Made by a program: the position numbers and the translations under genes
Shown here: positions 48,685-58,237 of the stretch, one piece after another
Layout: each line of letters begins with the position of its first letter
Numbering within the stretch: the first letter of the stretch is position 1
The notes under the pieces: model-generated
Databases searched by the model: none
Told to the model about the DNA's origin: nothing
Seen by the model: the letters and a program-made list of their open reading frames with translations, nothing else
Assembly (NCBI GenBank): GCA_021775595.1
Contig: JAJFHN010000072.1
Span: 17,728-81,727 of the forward strand
Source: Hyphomicrobiales bacterium
GTDB taxonomy: Bacteria > Pseudomonadota > Alphaproteobacteria > Rhizobiales > Methyloligellaceae
Length of the DNA: 64,000 bases
Direction: 5' to 3'

Positions 48685-50078
48685 GCGACTCCGGCGCACC
48701 ACCACCTGACGATGAAACCAACCGGCTCAGCCGGCGGGTTCAACGATATGCCCGCGTTGGTACGAACGTTGGCGGCATTGCTGCCCGCATTGCCGGTCAA
48801 TATATCCTTGGTGTCGATCCCGATCGCGACAAGAACGCCGCTGAGCTCGCGCGCGCCCTGGGCGGCCTAAAGGGCCCGATCATGAAGGTGGCGCAGCTGC
48901 TCTCCACCATTCCTGACGCTTTGCCTGAAGAATATGCCGCCGAATTAGCGAGCCTGCAGAGCCAGGCGCCGCCCATGGGCTGGTCATTTGTCAAACGCCG
49001 CATGGCGGCTGAGCTGGGTAACGATTGGCGAGAGAGGTTCAAGTCCTTCGAGCACCAAGCAGCGGCCTCTGCCTCGCTTGGCCAGGTTCATAAGGCGACC
49101 GCGCATGACGGCCAGCTGCTTGCTTGCAAGCTGCAATATCCGGAAATGGAGTCGGCGGTCGAAGCTGATCTCACGCAGCTTAAACTGGTCTTTTCGATTC
49201 ATAAGCGCATGAATCCAGCGATTGATACGAGCGAAATGAGCGCGGAAATTGGTGCTCGCCTGCGGGAGGAACTCGACTACGAGCTCGAAGCCGCCCACAT
49301 GAGCCTCTATCAACAGATTTTCGAAGACGATCAGACGATTTGCGTGCCAGAGGTCAAGCCCGAGCTCTCGACCAAACGGTTGCTGACCATGTCATGGCTC
49401 GATGGCAGTCCATTGCTTGAGCACAAGGGATCAGATCTGGAGGCCCGCAATCGGATCGCAAAATATATGTTTCGCGCCTGGTGGTATCCGTTCAGCCACT
49501 ACGGCGTGATTCACGGCGATCCCCATCTCGGCAACTACAATGTGTTCAGCGATGAAACGGGTATGCCGGCCGGCATCAATCTGCTCGATTATGGCTGTAT
49601 GCGGACGTTTGCGCCGAATTTCGTTCAGGGCGTCATCGATCTCTATCGAGGCTTGCTGACAAAGGATCGCGCTCTGGTCGTGCACGCTTATGAGACATGG
49701 GGCTTTAAGGGGCTATCCAACGAACTCATCGATATTCTCAATATCTGGGCGAGCTTTATCTATGGCCCAATGCTGGAAGATCGGGAGAGAGAATTGGCCG
49801 AGGGCCTGAGCCCGGCCCAATATGGCAGGCGGCAAGCCTTCGAGGTGGCGCGGGCTTTGCGAGAAAAAGGCCCGGTCAAGGTACCACGCGAATTCGTCTT
49901 CATGGATCGTGCGGCGATCGGACTGGGCGGCGTTTTTCTTCACCTCAACGCCAAGCTCAACTATTACCGCCTGTTCAACGACACGATTGAAAATTTTTCG
50001 CTGATCGATGTGCAAAACCGGCAACGCGCCGCCTTCGATAAATCGGGCGTACCGCTGCCCGATTTGCGGCCGGTCTAA
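48681..50078 (+). CDS. ABC1/UbiB (ADCK)-family kinase-like protein
   Basis: A 465-residue protein of the atypical kinase family. The N-terminal KxGQ motif reads KVAQ (residues 69-72), with Ala in place of Gly; next come ASASLGQVHKA (Ala-rich loop), the catalytic loop VIHGDPHLGNYNVF and the LLDYG metal-binding motif. UbiB/COQ8 proteins support ubiquinone synthesis, but other branches are unplaced, and no ubi genes are near. The start is TTG 48681, overlapping the pepF stop (ATTGA) with GGAG just upstream. No better start lies before the conserved region. Confidence 0.85.
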   Translation: MSDSGAPPPDDETNRLSRRVQRYARVGTNVGGIAARIAGQYILGVDPDRDKNAAELARALGGLKGPIMKVAQLLSTIPDALPEEYAAELASLQSQAPPMGWSFVKRRMAAELGNDWRERFKSFEHQAAASASLGQVHKATAHDGQLLACKLQYPEMESAVEADLTQLKLVFSIHKRMNPAIDTSEMSAEIGARLREELDYELEAAHMSLYQQIFEDDQTICVPEVKPELSTKRLLTMSWLDGSPLLEHKGSDLEARNRIAKYMFRAWWYPFSHYGVIHGDPHLGNYNVFSDETGMPAGINLLDYGCMRTFAPNFVQGVIDLYRGLLTKDRALVVHAYETWGFKGLSNELIDILNIWASFIYGPMLEDRERELAEGLSPAQYGRRQAFEVARALREKGPVKVPREFVFMDRAAIGLGGVFLHLNAKLNYYRLFNDTIENFSLIDVQNRQRAAFDKSGVPLPDLRPV

Positions 50079-50214
50079 AGATGCTCGATCTGGGTCATTC
50101 GATTGCCGGCGAGAAGAACGCTGCCAGAGTGCAGCGTCATTGCCCTGGCGCACTCGGCTGTGATATCTCGCACTTTAGGCAATGTTGCGCTCGAACCGAG
50201 CAGGAGAGGATGTG

Positions 50215-50358
50215 ATGGGTGTCGACACGTCAAAGGGCAGCCGTGCAATGGATTATTCCGAGCATCAGCGCACCTATTCGGGCTTCATAAAAGGGTGCAT
50301 AATCGTTGCCACGTTGTCTGCCCTGCTGCTCATTATGCTAGCCATAGTCTTCCTTTAG
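50215..50358 (+). CDS. aa3-type cytochrome c oxidase subunit IV (microprotein)
   Basis: A 47-residue membrane protein: MDYSEHQRTYSGFIKG followed by a single transmembrane helix (residues 27-46). The pattern HxxTYxGFIKG before one helix is that of the alphaproteobacterial COX subunit IV family. ATG 50215 has an excellent AGGAGAGGA ribosome-binding site, 4 bases upstream. It lies 86 bases ahead of pntAA, the usual position in Rhizobiales, although the other oxidase genes are elsewhere. It likely packs against subunit III. Confidence 0.9.
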   Translation: MGVDTSKGSRAMDYSEHQRTYSGFIKGCIIVATLSALLLIMLAIVFL

Positions 50359-50443
50359 CTGCCATTCGGCTTTGCGCCGATTGGTTCGCCTGAAAGTCGT
50401 TTTCCAACGCCTCATCCTCTGAATTCTCCGACTGATTGTATCC

Positions 50444-51589
50444 ATGATCACGATTGCCGTAGTCAGCGAAAGCGATAAGAGCGAGCTCCGCGTCGGGCTG
50501 TCGCCGGAAACCGTCAAGAAATATGTCGGGCTGGGATGCAAGGTGCAGGTTCAGTCGGGCGCGGGTGCGGGCTCGCGTTTTTCAGATAAGGACTTTCAGG
50601 AGGCAGGCGCTACGATTGCGAAGTCAGCCAGCGCCGCGACGAAAGGTGCCGACATCTTGTTGTCGGTGCGCCGCCCGCCCACGGCTTCTCTGAAAGGATT
50701 GGGCAAGGGCGCGCTGGTCATCGGATTGCTCGACCCCTTCGACGACAAGGCGGGCCTGCAGGCCCTGGCCAAAAAAGGCGTCACGGCATTCACAATGGAA
50801 TTCATGCCCCGGATTAGTCGGGCACAGTCGATGGACGTTCTGTCGTCGCAGTCCAACTTGGCCGGCTATAAAGCGGTTGTCGACGCTGCGGCTCATTTCA
50901 ACAGAGCGATGCCGATGATGATGACAGCTGCCGGCACGGTGCCGGCCGCGCGCGCATTCGTCATGGGAGCGGGCGTTGCGGGTCTGCAGGCGATCGCGAC
51001 GGCTCGGCGAATGGGCGCCATCGTGACGGCGACCGATGTCAGACCCGCCGCCAAAGAGCAGGTCGAATCCTTGGGGGCAAAATTCATCGCCGTAGAGGAC
51101 GACGAATTCAAACAAGCCGAGACGGCGGCTGGCTACGCCAAAGAGATGTCGAGCGCCTATAAGAAGAAGCAAGCCGCACTTGTTGCCGAGCATCTTAAGT
51201 CACAGGACATCGTTGTCACGACGGCACTCATTCCAGGTCGCCCGGCACCAACGCTCATCACGGCCGATATGGTGAAATCCATGCGTCCCGGCGCCATCAT
51301 CGTCGACTTGGCTGCAGAGCGCAGCGGCAATTGTGCCATGACCAAACCCGGCAAGGACGTGGAGAGTCACGGCGTGACGATCATGGGACGGTTGAATTTG
51401 CCAGGCGACTTGCCGGTGAGCGCTTCTTCGCTCTATGCACGCAACCTCTTTGCCTTTATCGAGCCATTGATAGACAAGGAAAAGAAGCGGCTGGCGATCG
51501 ATTGGAAAGATGAAATCGTCGTCGGCACGCTGCTGGCCAAGGACGGCAAACTCGTCCATCCCACATTGACCAAGGGGAAGACGTCATGA
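50444..51589 (+). CDS. pntAA: Proton-translocating NAD(P) transhydrogenase, subunit alpha part 1
   Basis: The cytoplasmic NAD(H)-binding domain I of the enzyme that drives NADPH formation with the proton gradient. 381 residues; the nucleotide fold is VMGAGVAGLQAIATARRMG with TDVRPAAKEQ, and the N-terminal domain has VGLSPETVKKYVGLGCKV. In alphaproteobacteria the alpha subunit is split into this and a membrane piece, as here. Its stop overlaps pntAB by 4 bases. Confidence 0.97.
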   Translation: MITIAVVSESDKSELRVGLSPETVKKYVGLGCKVQVQSGAGAGSRFSDKDFQEAGATIAKSASAATKGADILLSVRRPPTASLKGLGKGALVIGLLDPFDDKAGLQALAKKGVTAFTMEFMPRISRAQSMDVLSSQSNLAGYKAVVDAAAHFNRAMPMMMTAAGTVPAARAFVMGAGVAGLQAIATARRMGAIVTATDVRPAAKEQVESLGAKFIAVEDDEFKQAETAAGYAKEMSSAYKKKQAALVAEHLKSQDIVVTTALIPGRPAPTLITADMVKSMRPGAIIVDLAAERSGNCAMTKPGKDVESHGVTIMGRLNLPGDLPVSASSLYARNLFAFIEPLIDKEKKRLAIDWKDEIVVGTLLAKDGKLVHPTLTKGKTS

Positions 51590-52002
51590 CGCATCGGTTC
51601 TATCCCCGAGCCATCGGCTGGGCCGTTATGGCTGCACTGCTGTTGACACTGGCGTTTCCCGAAACAGCATTTGCCGCGGCCGACATTGAGACAGATCCGT
51701 TTGTGACCCGGTTCTCGATGTTCGTGATGGCAATTTTCGTCGGCTATTACGTGGTTTGGAGCGTCACGCCCGCGCTACACACACCATTGATGTCCGTCAC
51801 TAACGCGATCAGCTCTGTGATCGTGGTGGGCGCGCTGCTGGCCGTGGGTATCGAAGGCGCTTCTTTGTTTGAGGGTTCGGCCAACGGCACGGCTAAGACG
51901 TTTGGCTTCATCGCACTTGTCGTCGCCGCAGTGAACATTTTCGGCGGATTCCTGGTCACCCAACGCATGCTCGCAATGTACAAGCGCAAGGAGCGCGACT
52001 GA
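51586..52002 (+). CDS. pntAB: NAD(P) transhydrogenase, subunit alpha part 2 (membrane)
   Basis: A 138-residue membrane protein that forms part of the proton channel. Hydrophobic segments are seen near residues 12-30, 43-62, 70-88 and 104-123. ATG 51586 overlaps the end of pntAA (ATGA). Followed by pntB 30 bases further on. Confidence 0.94.
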   Translation: MTHRFYPRAIGWAVMAALLLTLAFPETAFAAADIETDPFVTRFSMFVMAIFVGYYVVWSVTPALHTPLMSVTNAISSVIVVGALLAVGIEGASLFEGSANGTAKTFGFIALVVAAVNIFGGFLVTQRMLAMYKRKERD

Positions 52003-52032
52003 TGGCTCCGGCATTGACCAAGGTGGTTTTCG

Positions 52033-53427
52033 ATGTCGCCTAATCTGATCGCGCTGCTCTATCTGGCATCGGGAGTGCTCTTCATTCTCGCCTTGCGTGG
52101 GCTGTCCTCACCCGAAACGTCGAGGACGGGCAACTATCTCGGAATGTCCGGCATGGCCATTGCCATCGCCACAACGCTGGCAATTGCCGCGCCGTCCCAA
52201 ATAACGACCTGGCTGATAATCCTTTTGGGATTTGCCATTGGCGGGACCATTGGCACGGTGATTGCCCGCAGCATTCCGATGACGGCAATGCCCCAACTCG
52301 TCGCGGCTTTTCACAGTCTCGTCGGCTTGGCGGCCGTTTTGGTGGCGGCCGCCGCGCTCAACGCGCCGCAAGCTTTTTCCATCGGCGAACCTGGCGCGAT
52401 CGCGATGGCCAGCCTGATCGAAATGTCGTTGGGCGTTGCCATTGGCGCAATCACGTTCACCGGCTCGGTCGTAGCTTTCACCAAATTGCAGGGCCTGGTG
52501 TCGGGGCGGCCGGTCGTCTTTCCGCTGCAACACGCGCTCAACGCCTTGCTCGGCGTGGCCTTGGTGGTGCTCATCGTGTGGTTCGCGTCCAGCGAAAGTC
52601 ATTCTGCCTTTTGGCTCTTAACGATTGTCTCGTTCGTTCTGGGCGTGCTGATCATCATTCCGATCGGCGGCGCAGATATGCCTGTGGTCATCTCGATGCT
52701 GAATTCGTATTCGGGATGGGCAGCAGCCGGCATTGGATTCACGCTCGGTAACGAGGCGCTGATTATCACCGGCGCGCTGGTTGGCTCGTCGGGCGCGATC
52801 CTGTCCTACATCATGTGCAAGGGCATGAATCGCTCTTTCTTCAGCGTCATCCTTGGTGGCTTTGGCGGCGAAACGGCCGCGGCGGCTGGCGCCGTCGACG
52901 ACCGGCCGGTCAAACAGGGATCCGCCGAAGACGCCGCCTTCATTATGAAAAACGCTTCGCGCGTGATCATCGTGCCGGGTTACGGCATGGCGGTTGCCCA
53001 GGCCCAGCATGCGCTGCGCGAGATGGGCGATGAACTCAAGGCGGCCGGAGTGGATGTCGCGTACGCCATTCATCCCGTCGCTGGCCGTATGCCAGGACAC
53101 ATGAACGTCTTGTTGGCCGAGGCCAATGTGTCATACGACGAGGTTTTCGAGCTCGAAGATATCAACAACGATTTCCCGCAAGCCGACGTTGTCTATGTGA
53201 TTGGCGCCAACGACGTGACCAATCCTGCCGCCCTTGAAGATCCGAGTTCACCGATTTTCGGCATGCCGGTGCTTGAGGTGTGGAAAGCCGGAACGGTGAT
53301 GTTCAACAAGCGATCGCTGGCCTCGGGCTATGCAGGCATCGACAATTCACTGTTCTATCGCGACAACACCATGATGCTGTTCGGCGACGCCAAGAAAATG
53401 ACGGAACAAATCGTCAAATCGCTGTGA
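52033..53427 (+). CDS. pntB: NAD(P) transhydrogenase, subunit beta
   Basis: A 464-residue protein with about nine transmembrane segments (residues 1-260) and a C-terminal NADP(H)-binding domain III: VIIVPGYGMAVAQAQHALRE, HPVAGRMPGHMNVLLAEA and VIGANDVTNPAA. It completes the three-gene pnt operon. The ATG at 52033 is preceded by AAGGTGG. Confidence 0.97.
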   Translation: MSPNLIALLYLASGVLFILALRGLSSPETSRTGNYLGMSGMAIAIATTLAIAAPSQITTWLIILLGFAIGGTIGTVIARSIPMTAMPQLVAAFHSLVGLAAVLVAAAALNAPQAFSIGEPGAIAMASLIEMSLGVAIGAITFTGSVVAFTKLQGLVSGRPVVFPLQHALNALLGVALVVLIVWFASSESHSAFWLLTIVSFVLGVLIIIPIGGADMPVVISMLNSYSGWAAAGIGFTLGNEALIITGALVGSSGAILSYIMCKGMNRSFFSVILGGFGGETAAAAGAVDDRPVKQGSAEDAAFIMKNASRVIIVPGYGMAVAQAQHALREMGDELKAAGVDVAYAIHPVAGRMPGHMNVLLAEANVSYDEVFELEDINNDFPQADVVYVIGANDVTNPAALEDPSSPIFGMPVLEVWKAGTVMFNKRSLASGYAGIDNSLFYRDNTMMLFGDAKKMTEQIVKSL

Positions 53428-53455
53428 TCGACTGCACGTGCGCTGGACAGGGTTG

Positions 53456-54265
53456 ATGCGCGAAATGATGCAATTGGTTGTTTGGCTCGCCGCCTCTTAC
53501 GCGATCGTCTGCGTACTGGGCCTGCTGTTCCACCGACACTTCATGTATTTCCCCGTTGCCGAACGGGTCGCGCCCTCCGCGGCCGGTCTGGCGGGCGTCG
53601 AAGAGGTGCAGATCAGGTCGGACGATGGCCAGGCTCTGGTCGCATGGTATGCGCCACCAAGCGCCGGCAAGCTGACTGTGCTCTATTTTCACGGCAATGC
53701 AGGAAATGCCGCATCACGGGCTGACAAATTCGACACCATGCGCGCGGGCGGCTTTGGCGTACTCCTTCTCAACAATCGCGGCTATGGCGGTTCTGAGGGC
53801 TCGCCGAGCGAAGCGTCAAATGTACGCGATGCGGTATCTGCCTATGAATTTGCCATCGGCAAAGGCGTAAGCCCCCAACAAATTGTGCTCTACGGCGAAT
53901 CGCTCGGCAGCGGACAGGCGGTACAGCTGGCGGGAAGGCGGCAGGTCAAAGCCGTGATTTTGGAGGCGCCGCTGACATCGACCATCGATATAGCGCGCTC
54001 GACTTACTGGTTTCTTCCATTGCGTTTTGTTTTGACTGATCAATTCCGCAACATCGACCACATAGCTGCGATCAAGGCGCCCATTTTGCTGTTGCATGGC
54101 GAGCGGGATGAAGTCATTCCATTTGAGCATTCCAGCCGCCTCCAAGAGGCCGCGCAAAGCCCGGCCCAACTGGAAGCCTTTCCCGATGGCAGTCATTCCG
54201 ACCTGTTTGAACATGGCGCGTGGGCGAAGGCTGTCGCCTTTGTTGATGCGCTTCCAAAGGCCTGA
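53456..54265 (+). CDS. Membrane-anchored alpha/beta hydrolase (BEM46-like)
   Basis: A 269-residue protein with one N-terminal transmembrane segment (about residues 6-24) and an alpha/beta hydrolase domain: FHGNAGNAASR (oxyanion), YGESLGSGQA with Ser149, HGERDEVIP with the acidic residue, and GSHSDLFEHG with His. The family is related to BEM46 and to carboxylesterases of unknown substrate. A GTG at 53438 would add six residues; ATG 53456 is preferred. It is 28 bases after pntB and could be co-transcribed with the pnt genes. Confidence 0.84.
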   Translation: MREMMQLVVWLAASYAIVCVLGLLFHRHFMYFPVAERVAPSAAGLAGVEEVQIRSDDGQALVAWYAPPSAGKLTVLYFHGNAGNAASRADKFDTMRAGGFGVLLLNNRGYGGSEGSPSEASNVRDAVSAYEFAIGKGVSPQQIVLYGESLGSGQAVQLAGRRQVKAVILEAPLTSTIDIARSTYWFLPLRFVLTDQFRNIDHIAAIKAPILLLHGERDEVIPFEHSSRLQEAAQSPAQLEAFPDGSHSDLFEHGAWAKAVAFVDALPKA

Positions 54266-54317
54266 TCCCACCTGTGGACAACAAAATTTCCCAGTGATTA
54301 TTCATGCTATTACAGCG

Positions 54318-54340
54318 CCCGCTGCAGAACTTGCAGCGGG
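54318..54340. repeat. Hairpin in the 113-base gap before mscS
   Basis: CCCGCTGCA and its exact reverse complement around 5 bases. No T run follows on either strand, so a classic terminator is unlikely; it may act in a leader or as an operator for mscS. Confidence 0.4.
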
Positions 54341-54378
54341 TGAAGCATGAACAAAGAGCTGGTGGCAGAGCACGATAG

Positions 54379-55221
54379 ATGGACACGACACAAACACTCG
54401 AACAGTACAGCGCTGTCATGGCCGAGCTCATCGATCTGGGTGTGCGGCACGGCTTGAGCTTTCTCAGCGCAGTCGCGGTTCTGATCATCGGATCGTTGAT
54501 GGCGAAATGGCTCAGCCGCGCAGTGCGCACGCGGCTGGAGAGCATCGACAAATTCGATCAGACGCTTACGCCCATTTTGGCGCAGATCGTCCGCTATGCT
54601 GTTTTGGTTTTCACCCTCATTCTGGTCCTGGCGGAATTTGGGATACAGACCACAAGCATTATCGCGGTACTGGGCGCGGCCGGATTGGCGATCGGCCTGG
54701 CGCTGCAGGGCACCCTGCAAAACGTTTCGGCTGGCATGATGCTACTCATGTTGAGACCGTTCCATGTGGGCGATTACGTGGATACGGGCGGTGGATCGGG
54801 AACAGTCGACGAGATCGGCCTTTTCATGACCCGTATGTCCACACCACAGGGGCTCTTCGTCGCCGTGCCCAACTCACAGATTTGGTCGAGCCCAATCACC
54901 AATTATTCGAAGCATCCACGCCGCCGCTTGGATTTGCTGATCGGAATTTCCTATGACGACGATATAGACCGCGCGGTCACCGTGTTCCTGGAGCTTGCCA
55001 AAAGCGACAGCCGGGTGCTGTCCGATCCAGCGCCCATCGTTGTCGTAAAAAATTTGGGCGAGAGTTCAGTGGATCTCGAATTGCGGGCATGGACTGCTAG
55101 GGCAGATTATTGGAACGTGCGTTTTGAAATGACGCGTGCCGTCAAGATCGCCTGCGATCAGGCGGGAATTTCCATACCCTATCCCCACCGCCAGCTCGTA
55201 TTCACGCAGCTCCCCAAATAA
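54379..55221 (+). CDS. mscS: Small-conductance mechanosensitive channel
   Basis: Opens under membrane tension to release solutes in hypo-osmotic shock. 280 residues with three transmembrane segments (about 20-42, 60-83, 88-110), the pore-lining helix containing GAAGLAIGLALQGTLQNVSAG, then the beta domain FHVGDYVDTGGGSGTVDEIG and a C-terminal alpha/beta domain. The length is typical of E. coli MscS-like channels. Converges with purK. Confidence 0.93.
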   Translation: MDTTQTLEQYSAVMAELIDLGVRHGLSFLSAVAVLIIGSLMAKWLSRAVRTRLESIDKFDQTLTPILAQIVRYAVLVFTLILVLAEFGIQTTSIIAVLGAAGLAIGLALQGTLQNVSAGMMLLMLRPFHVGDYVDTGGGSGTVDEIGLFMTRMSTPQGLFVAVPNSQIWSSPITNYSKHPRRRLDLLIGISYDDDIDRAVTVFLELAKSDSRVLSDPAPIVVVKNLGESSVDLELRAWTARADYWNVRFEMTRAVKIACDQAGISIPYPHRQLVFTQLPK

Positions 55222-55248
55222 CGCATATCGCTTGAAAGTCGAAAAGAA

Positions 55249-56349
55249 TTAGCGGCTGCGCTCCGTCTTGGGTGTCAGCCGCGTGACATGACCCATTTTT
55301 CGGCCAGCGCGGATCTCATCCTTGCCGTAAATGTGCACCGCAGTGTGGGGATCCTTTGCCCAAGTGCTCCATTGAGCAACGTCGTCGCCAATCAAGTTGA
55401 GCATTTCGGCATTGCTGTGCCGATCGGTGCCGCCGAGCGGCCAACCGGCAATCGCACGTATGTGGTTTTCGAACTGTGAGACGACGCAGGCATCCAACGT
55501 CCAATGTCCCGAATTGTGGACCCGGGGGGCAATTTCGTTGACCAGAAGTTTATGGTCGCCTTCGTCCTCACATTCGAAAAACTCGACACACAACGTCCCG
55601 ACATAATCGAGTTGCAGAGCGATCTCTTGTGCGGTTTCCCGAGCGGTCTTCAGCACCATTTGGTCCGCATGCGCCGGCACCAGGGAGCGCGTCAAAATTT
55701 GAGAATGGTGCGTGTTCTCAGACGGCTCGTAAGTTCGTGTGTCGCCATTTCTGTCCCGAACCACAACAACCGAGATCTCACGCACAAAATCGATAACGGA
55801 TTCGAGCAGCATCGGACCCGCGGCCAACGCTTTAACGGCTTGTGCCTTCTCTTGCTCAGAACCGATTCTGCATTGGCCCTTGCCGTCGTAGCCGAAGCGA
55901 CGTGTTTTCAGCAGCGCCGGATAGCCAATTTCTTTCAGAGCCGCTGCCAGTTCTTCAACGGAATCAACTCGCCTGTAGGGCGCAACCGCCACGCCGTTTT
56001 CGCGCAAAAATTCTTTTTCGCTCAGCCGGTCTTGCGATATCGCCAGGACCTTCGGCGAAGGATAAACGGGCACGTGCGCTGAGACTGTCGCGAGCGTCGA
56101 AGCCGGAACGTTTTCAAATTCGACGCCGGCCACACTCACCGAGTTGGCAAATGCAACGAGCTGCGCTTGGTCCTCGTAAGATGCATGCGTTTTGGCGCCA
56201 GCCAGTTCGAAGGCCGGAGATTTGGGATCGTCGCTATAGATGTGACATCGCAGGCCAAGCTGCGCCGCCGCGACTGCCAGCATCCGGCCCAGTTGTCCCC
56301 CGCCTAGGATGCCAATCGCCGCACCGGGCGCAAGCGGCGCCTCAGCCAT
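55249..56349 (-). CDS. purK: 5-(carboxyamino)imidazole ribonucleotide synthase
   Basis: ATP-dependent N-carboxylation of AIR in purine synthesis. From ATG 56349 it has 366 residues beginning [20 protein letters not shown]; an ATG at 56355 is equally possible and a start at 56484 would overlap purE too far. ATP-grasp features are seen: [32 protein letters not shown] and [17 protein letters not shown]. It overlaps the 3' end of purE by 8 bases, so the two steps are translated together. Confidence 0.95.
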   Translation of the reverse strand: MAEAPLAPGAAIGILGGGQLGRMLAVAAAQLGLRCHIYSDDPKSPAFELAGAKTHASYEDQAQLVAFANSVSVAGVEFENVPASTLATVSAHVPVYPSPKVLAISQDRLSEKEFLRENGVAVAPYRRVDSVEELAAALKEIGYPALLKTRRFGYDGKGQCRIGSEQEKAQAVKALAAGPMLLESVIDFVREISVVVVRDRNGDTRTYEPSENTHHSQILTRSLVPAHADQMVLKTARETAQEIALQLDYVGTLCVEFFECEDEGDHKLLVNEIAPRVHNSGHWTLDACVVSQFENHIRAIAGWPLGGTDRHSNAEMLNLIGDDVAQWSTWAKDPHTAVHIYGKDEIRAGRKMGHVTRLTPKTERSR

Positions 56350-56839
56350 CGGCATCGGGCGTTTCTGCCACGCTCTCGGTTCGTTTTTTTCGCCAAGCGG
56401 CAATACGCTTGCCAAGCACCTCATCGCCCAAAGCAATGATCTGGGCGGCGAGCAGGCCCGCGTTGCTGGCGCCCGCATCACCAATCGCGAGCGTCCCGAC
56501 GGCTACGCCCGCCGGCATCTGCACAATTGATAACAGGCTGTCTTGACCGGACAGGGCGCGGCTTTGAACAGGGACGCCAAGCACCGGCAACTGCGTCATC
56601 GAAGCCGTCATGCCGGGCAGGTGAGCGGCCCCACCGGCGCCAGCGACAATCACCTTGATGCCACGTTCCTGGGCGGTCTTGGCGTAGTCATAGAGCCGGT
56701 CTGGTGTCCTGTGCGCGGAGACGATCCGCGTCTCATACGGCACATCCAGCTCATCCAACATTTCGGCGGCATGCCGCATGGTCGGCCAGTCCGACTGGCT
56801 GCCCATAATAATGCCAACCAATTTGCTCCGGCCGCTCAT
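56342..56839 (-). CDS. purE: 5-(carboxyamino)imidazole ribonucleotide mutase
   Basis: Converts N5-CAIR to CAIR. 165 residues; class I motifs are [37 protein letters not shown] and GVPVQS. It precedes purK with overlapping ends. ATG 56839. The 200 bases between it and the GGDEF gene hold both divergent promoters; I see no other gene there. Confidence 0.96.
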   Translation of the reverse strand: MSGRSKLVGIIMGSQSDWPTMRHAAEMLDELDVPYETRIVSAHRTPDRLYDYAKTAQERGIKVIVAGAGGAAHLPGMTASMTQLPVLGVPVQSRALSGQDSLLSIVQMPAGVAVGTLAIGDAGASNAGLLAAQIIALGDEVLGKRIAAWRKKRTESVAETPDADG

Positions 56840-57039
56840 CAGCCCATTGCCACCCTGTCGCAGGAAAGCGCGGGATTATAGGTGCGCGCGGTCAATTGAC
56901 AAGGCACAAGCCCGTACTGCCGCAGCGCACAAGGAAACATGATGAACGGATTTTTTACGTAGAGCGGTCACTGCTAGTCTTCGTAGTCGATTCGTTTTTG
57001 GCGTTCCTTAAGTGAGTCGCAGACGGGATATGCAACGGA

Positions 57040-57780
57040 ATGAAATTTCATAACATCAAGGGATTGCTGGATTTTCGGCATGCTGAGCGCGAAAGCGAGG
57101 GCGCATCCAAGCGCCGGGAGCGGCGGTCGATCTGGTCCTTTGGAGCGTCCGGGCTCGAAGAAAGCCAAGACGAGGCGCCCAAGTCGCGATCTCAAGTCAT
57201 GCAGCTCATGGACGAGCTGGACCGATTGAAATCGGAGCTTGGCAATGCCAACGAGCGCGTCAACGAACTGGAAGCAATCGCAGACGAAGACCCGCTTGTG
57301 CCGGTGCTCAATCGCCGCGGGTTCATGCGCGAATTGGAGCGCGTACTTGCCTATGTGACGCGCTATAAGACTCGCGTGAGTCTGGTCTATTGCGACCTCG
57401 ATGACTTCAAGGCCGTAAACGACGCCCACGGCCACGCCGCAGGCGATTTGGCGCTGCAGTTCTTCGCAAAATTTTTGGTCGACAGTGTGCGGCGGTCGGA
57501 CCTGGTTGGTCGCATGGGCGGTGACGAGTTCGCACTCGCTCTACATCACGCCGACAAGGCGGGAGCCTTGGAAAAAGCTTTACGCTTGGCGCGCAATCTC
57601 GCCAGCCAGCCAATTGATTATGACGGGCAGAAGATTTCGCTCTCCATGAGCGTCGGCGTGACTGAACTGCGGACCGACGACACGGTAAGCGAAGTGCTCG
57701 AACGCGCCGACAGAGCGATGTATGCCTTTAAAAAATTGAATAAGATAAAGTCCGCATCTGGCGCCGTGCCCGCGAACTAG
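57040..57780 (+). CDS. Cytoplasmic GGDEF-domain diguanylate cyclase
   Basis: Predicted to make cyclic di-GMP. A 246-residue soluble protein: residues 1-80 include a charged coiled-coil-like stretch (LMDELDRLKSELGNANERVNELEA), then the GGDEF domain with DFKAVNDAHGHAAGDLAL and active-site GRMGGDEFALAL. The inhibitory RxxD site is present five residues before GGDEF (RRSD). The usual DxLTGLxNRR start reads DPLVPVLNRRGF, with changes at the usual Thr and Gly. The sensing partner is unknown. Active-site residues look complete, so activity is likely. Confidence 0.88.
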   Translation: MKFHNIKGLLDFRHAERESEGASKRRERRSIWSFGASGLEESQDEAPKSRSQVMQLMDELDRLKSELGNANERVNELEAIADEDPLVPVLNRRGFMRELERVLAYVTRYKTRVSLVYCDLDDFKAVNDAHGHAAGDLALQFFAKFLVDSVRRSDLVGRMGGDEFALALHHADKAGALEKALRLARNLASQPIDYDGQKISLSMSVGVTELRTDDTVSEVLERADRAMYAFKKLNKIKSASGAVPAN

Positions 57781-57805
57781 AATTTCGCACTCAGTTTGTT
57801 GTTCT

Positions 57806-58012
57806 TCACGCAATGATATCTGGCAGCAGCTGATCTTCTAAACGAGCGATTTCATCCTTGAGGTTGAGCTTTTTCTTTTTCAGACGCTTGACCTGCAATT
57901 GATCTGCCCGTCCTGAGTCTTCCAGCGCATCGATGGCGCTATCGAGGTCCCGATGCTCTTGCTTCAGGCGGGCCAGCATTTCGCGCATCTCGCGCTCTTC
58001 CTCATTTTCCAT
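57806..58012 (-). CDS. DUF465 (YdcH-like) coiled-coil protein, copy 1
   Basis: A 68-residue acidic-then-basic helical protein. The DUF465 pattern is LKQEHRDLDSAIDALE with KRLKKKKLNLKDEIARLE. A GAG-rich ribosome-binding region precedes ATG 58012. It converges with the GGDEF gene and is divergent from copy 2 over a 225-base gap (58013-58237), which contains no gene I can see. The function of the family is unknown. Confidence 0.85.
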   Translation of the reverse strand: MENEEEREMREMLARLKQEHRDLDSAIDALEDSGRADQLQVKRLKKKKLNLKDEIARLEDQLLPDIIA

Positions 58013-58237
58013 GCATTAGCCTCGTCGTCCTACCGCTGTAGTTCACATATGCCCAAGAGGATTGTACGACGAATGTCCAACGGCGCAAGGCATCGAAGCC
58101 CTGTGCCCGGTCGTGTTGCCCAAAAACTTGGCTCTGACAGACGCAAAAGTGGGGATGGACGGATGCGCCCGTTAGACAAAGCCATGCGATTTTGACACAA
58201 TAAATGTCATGGAAATAACAGACTGACGGAGGCCCGG

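Noticed and set aside
50118..50137. Seven-base hairpin after the ABC1-family gene
   Set aside because: No T tract follows; the stem is weak and gives no firm terminator call.
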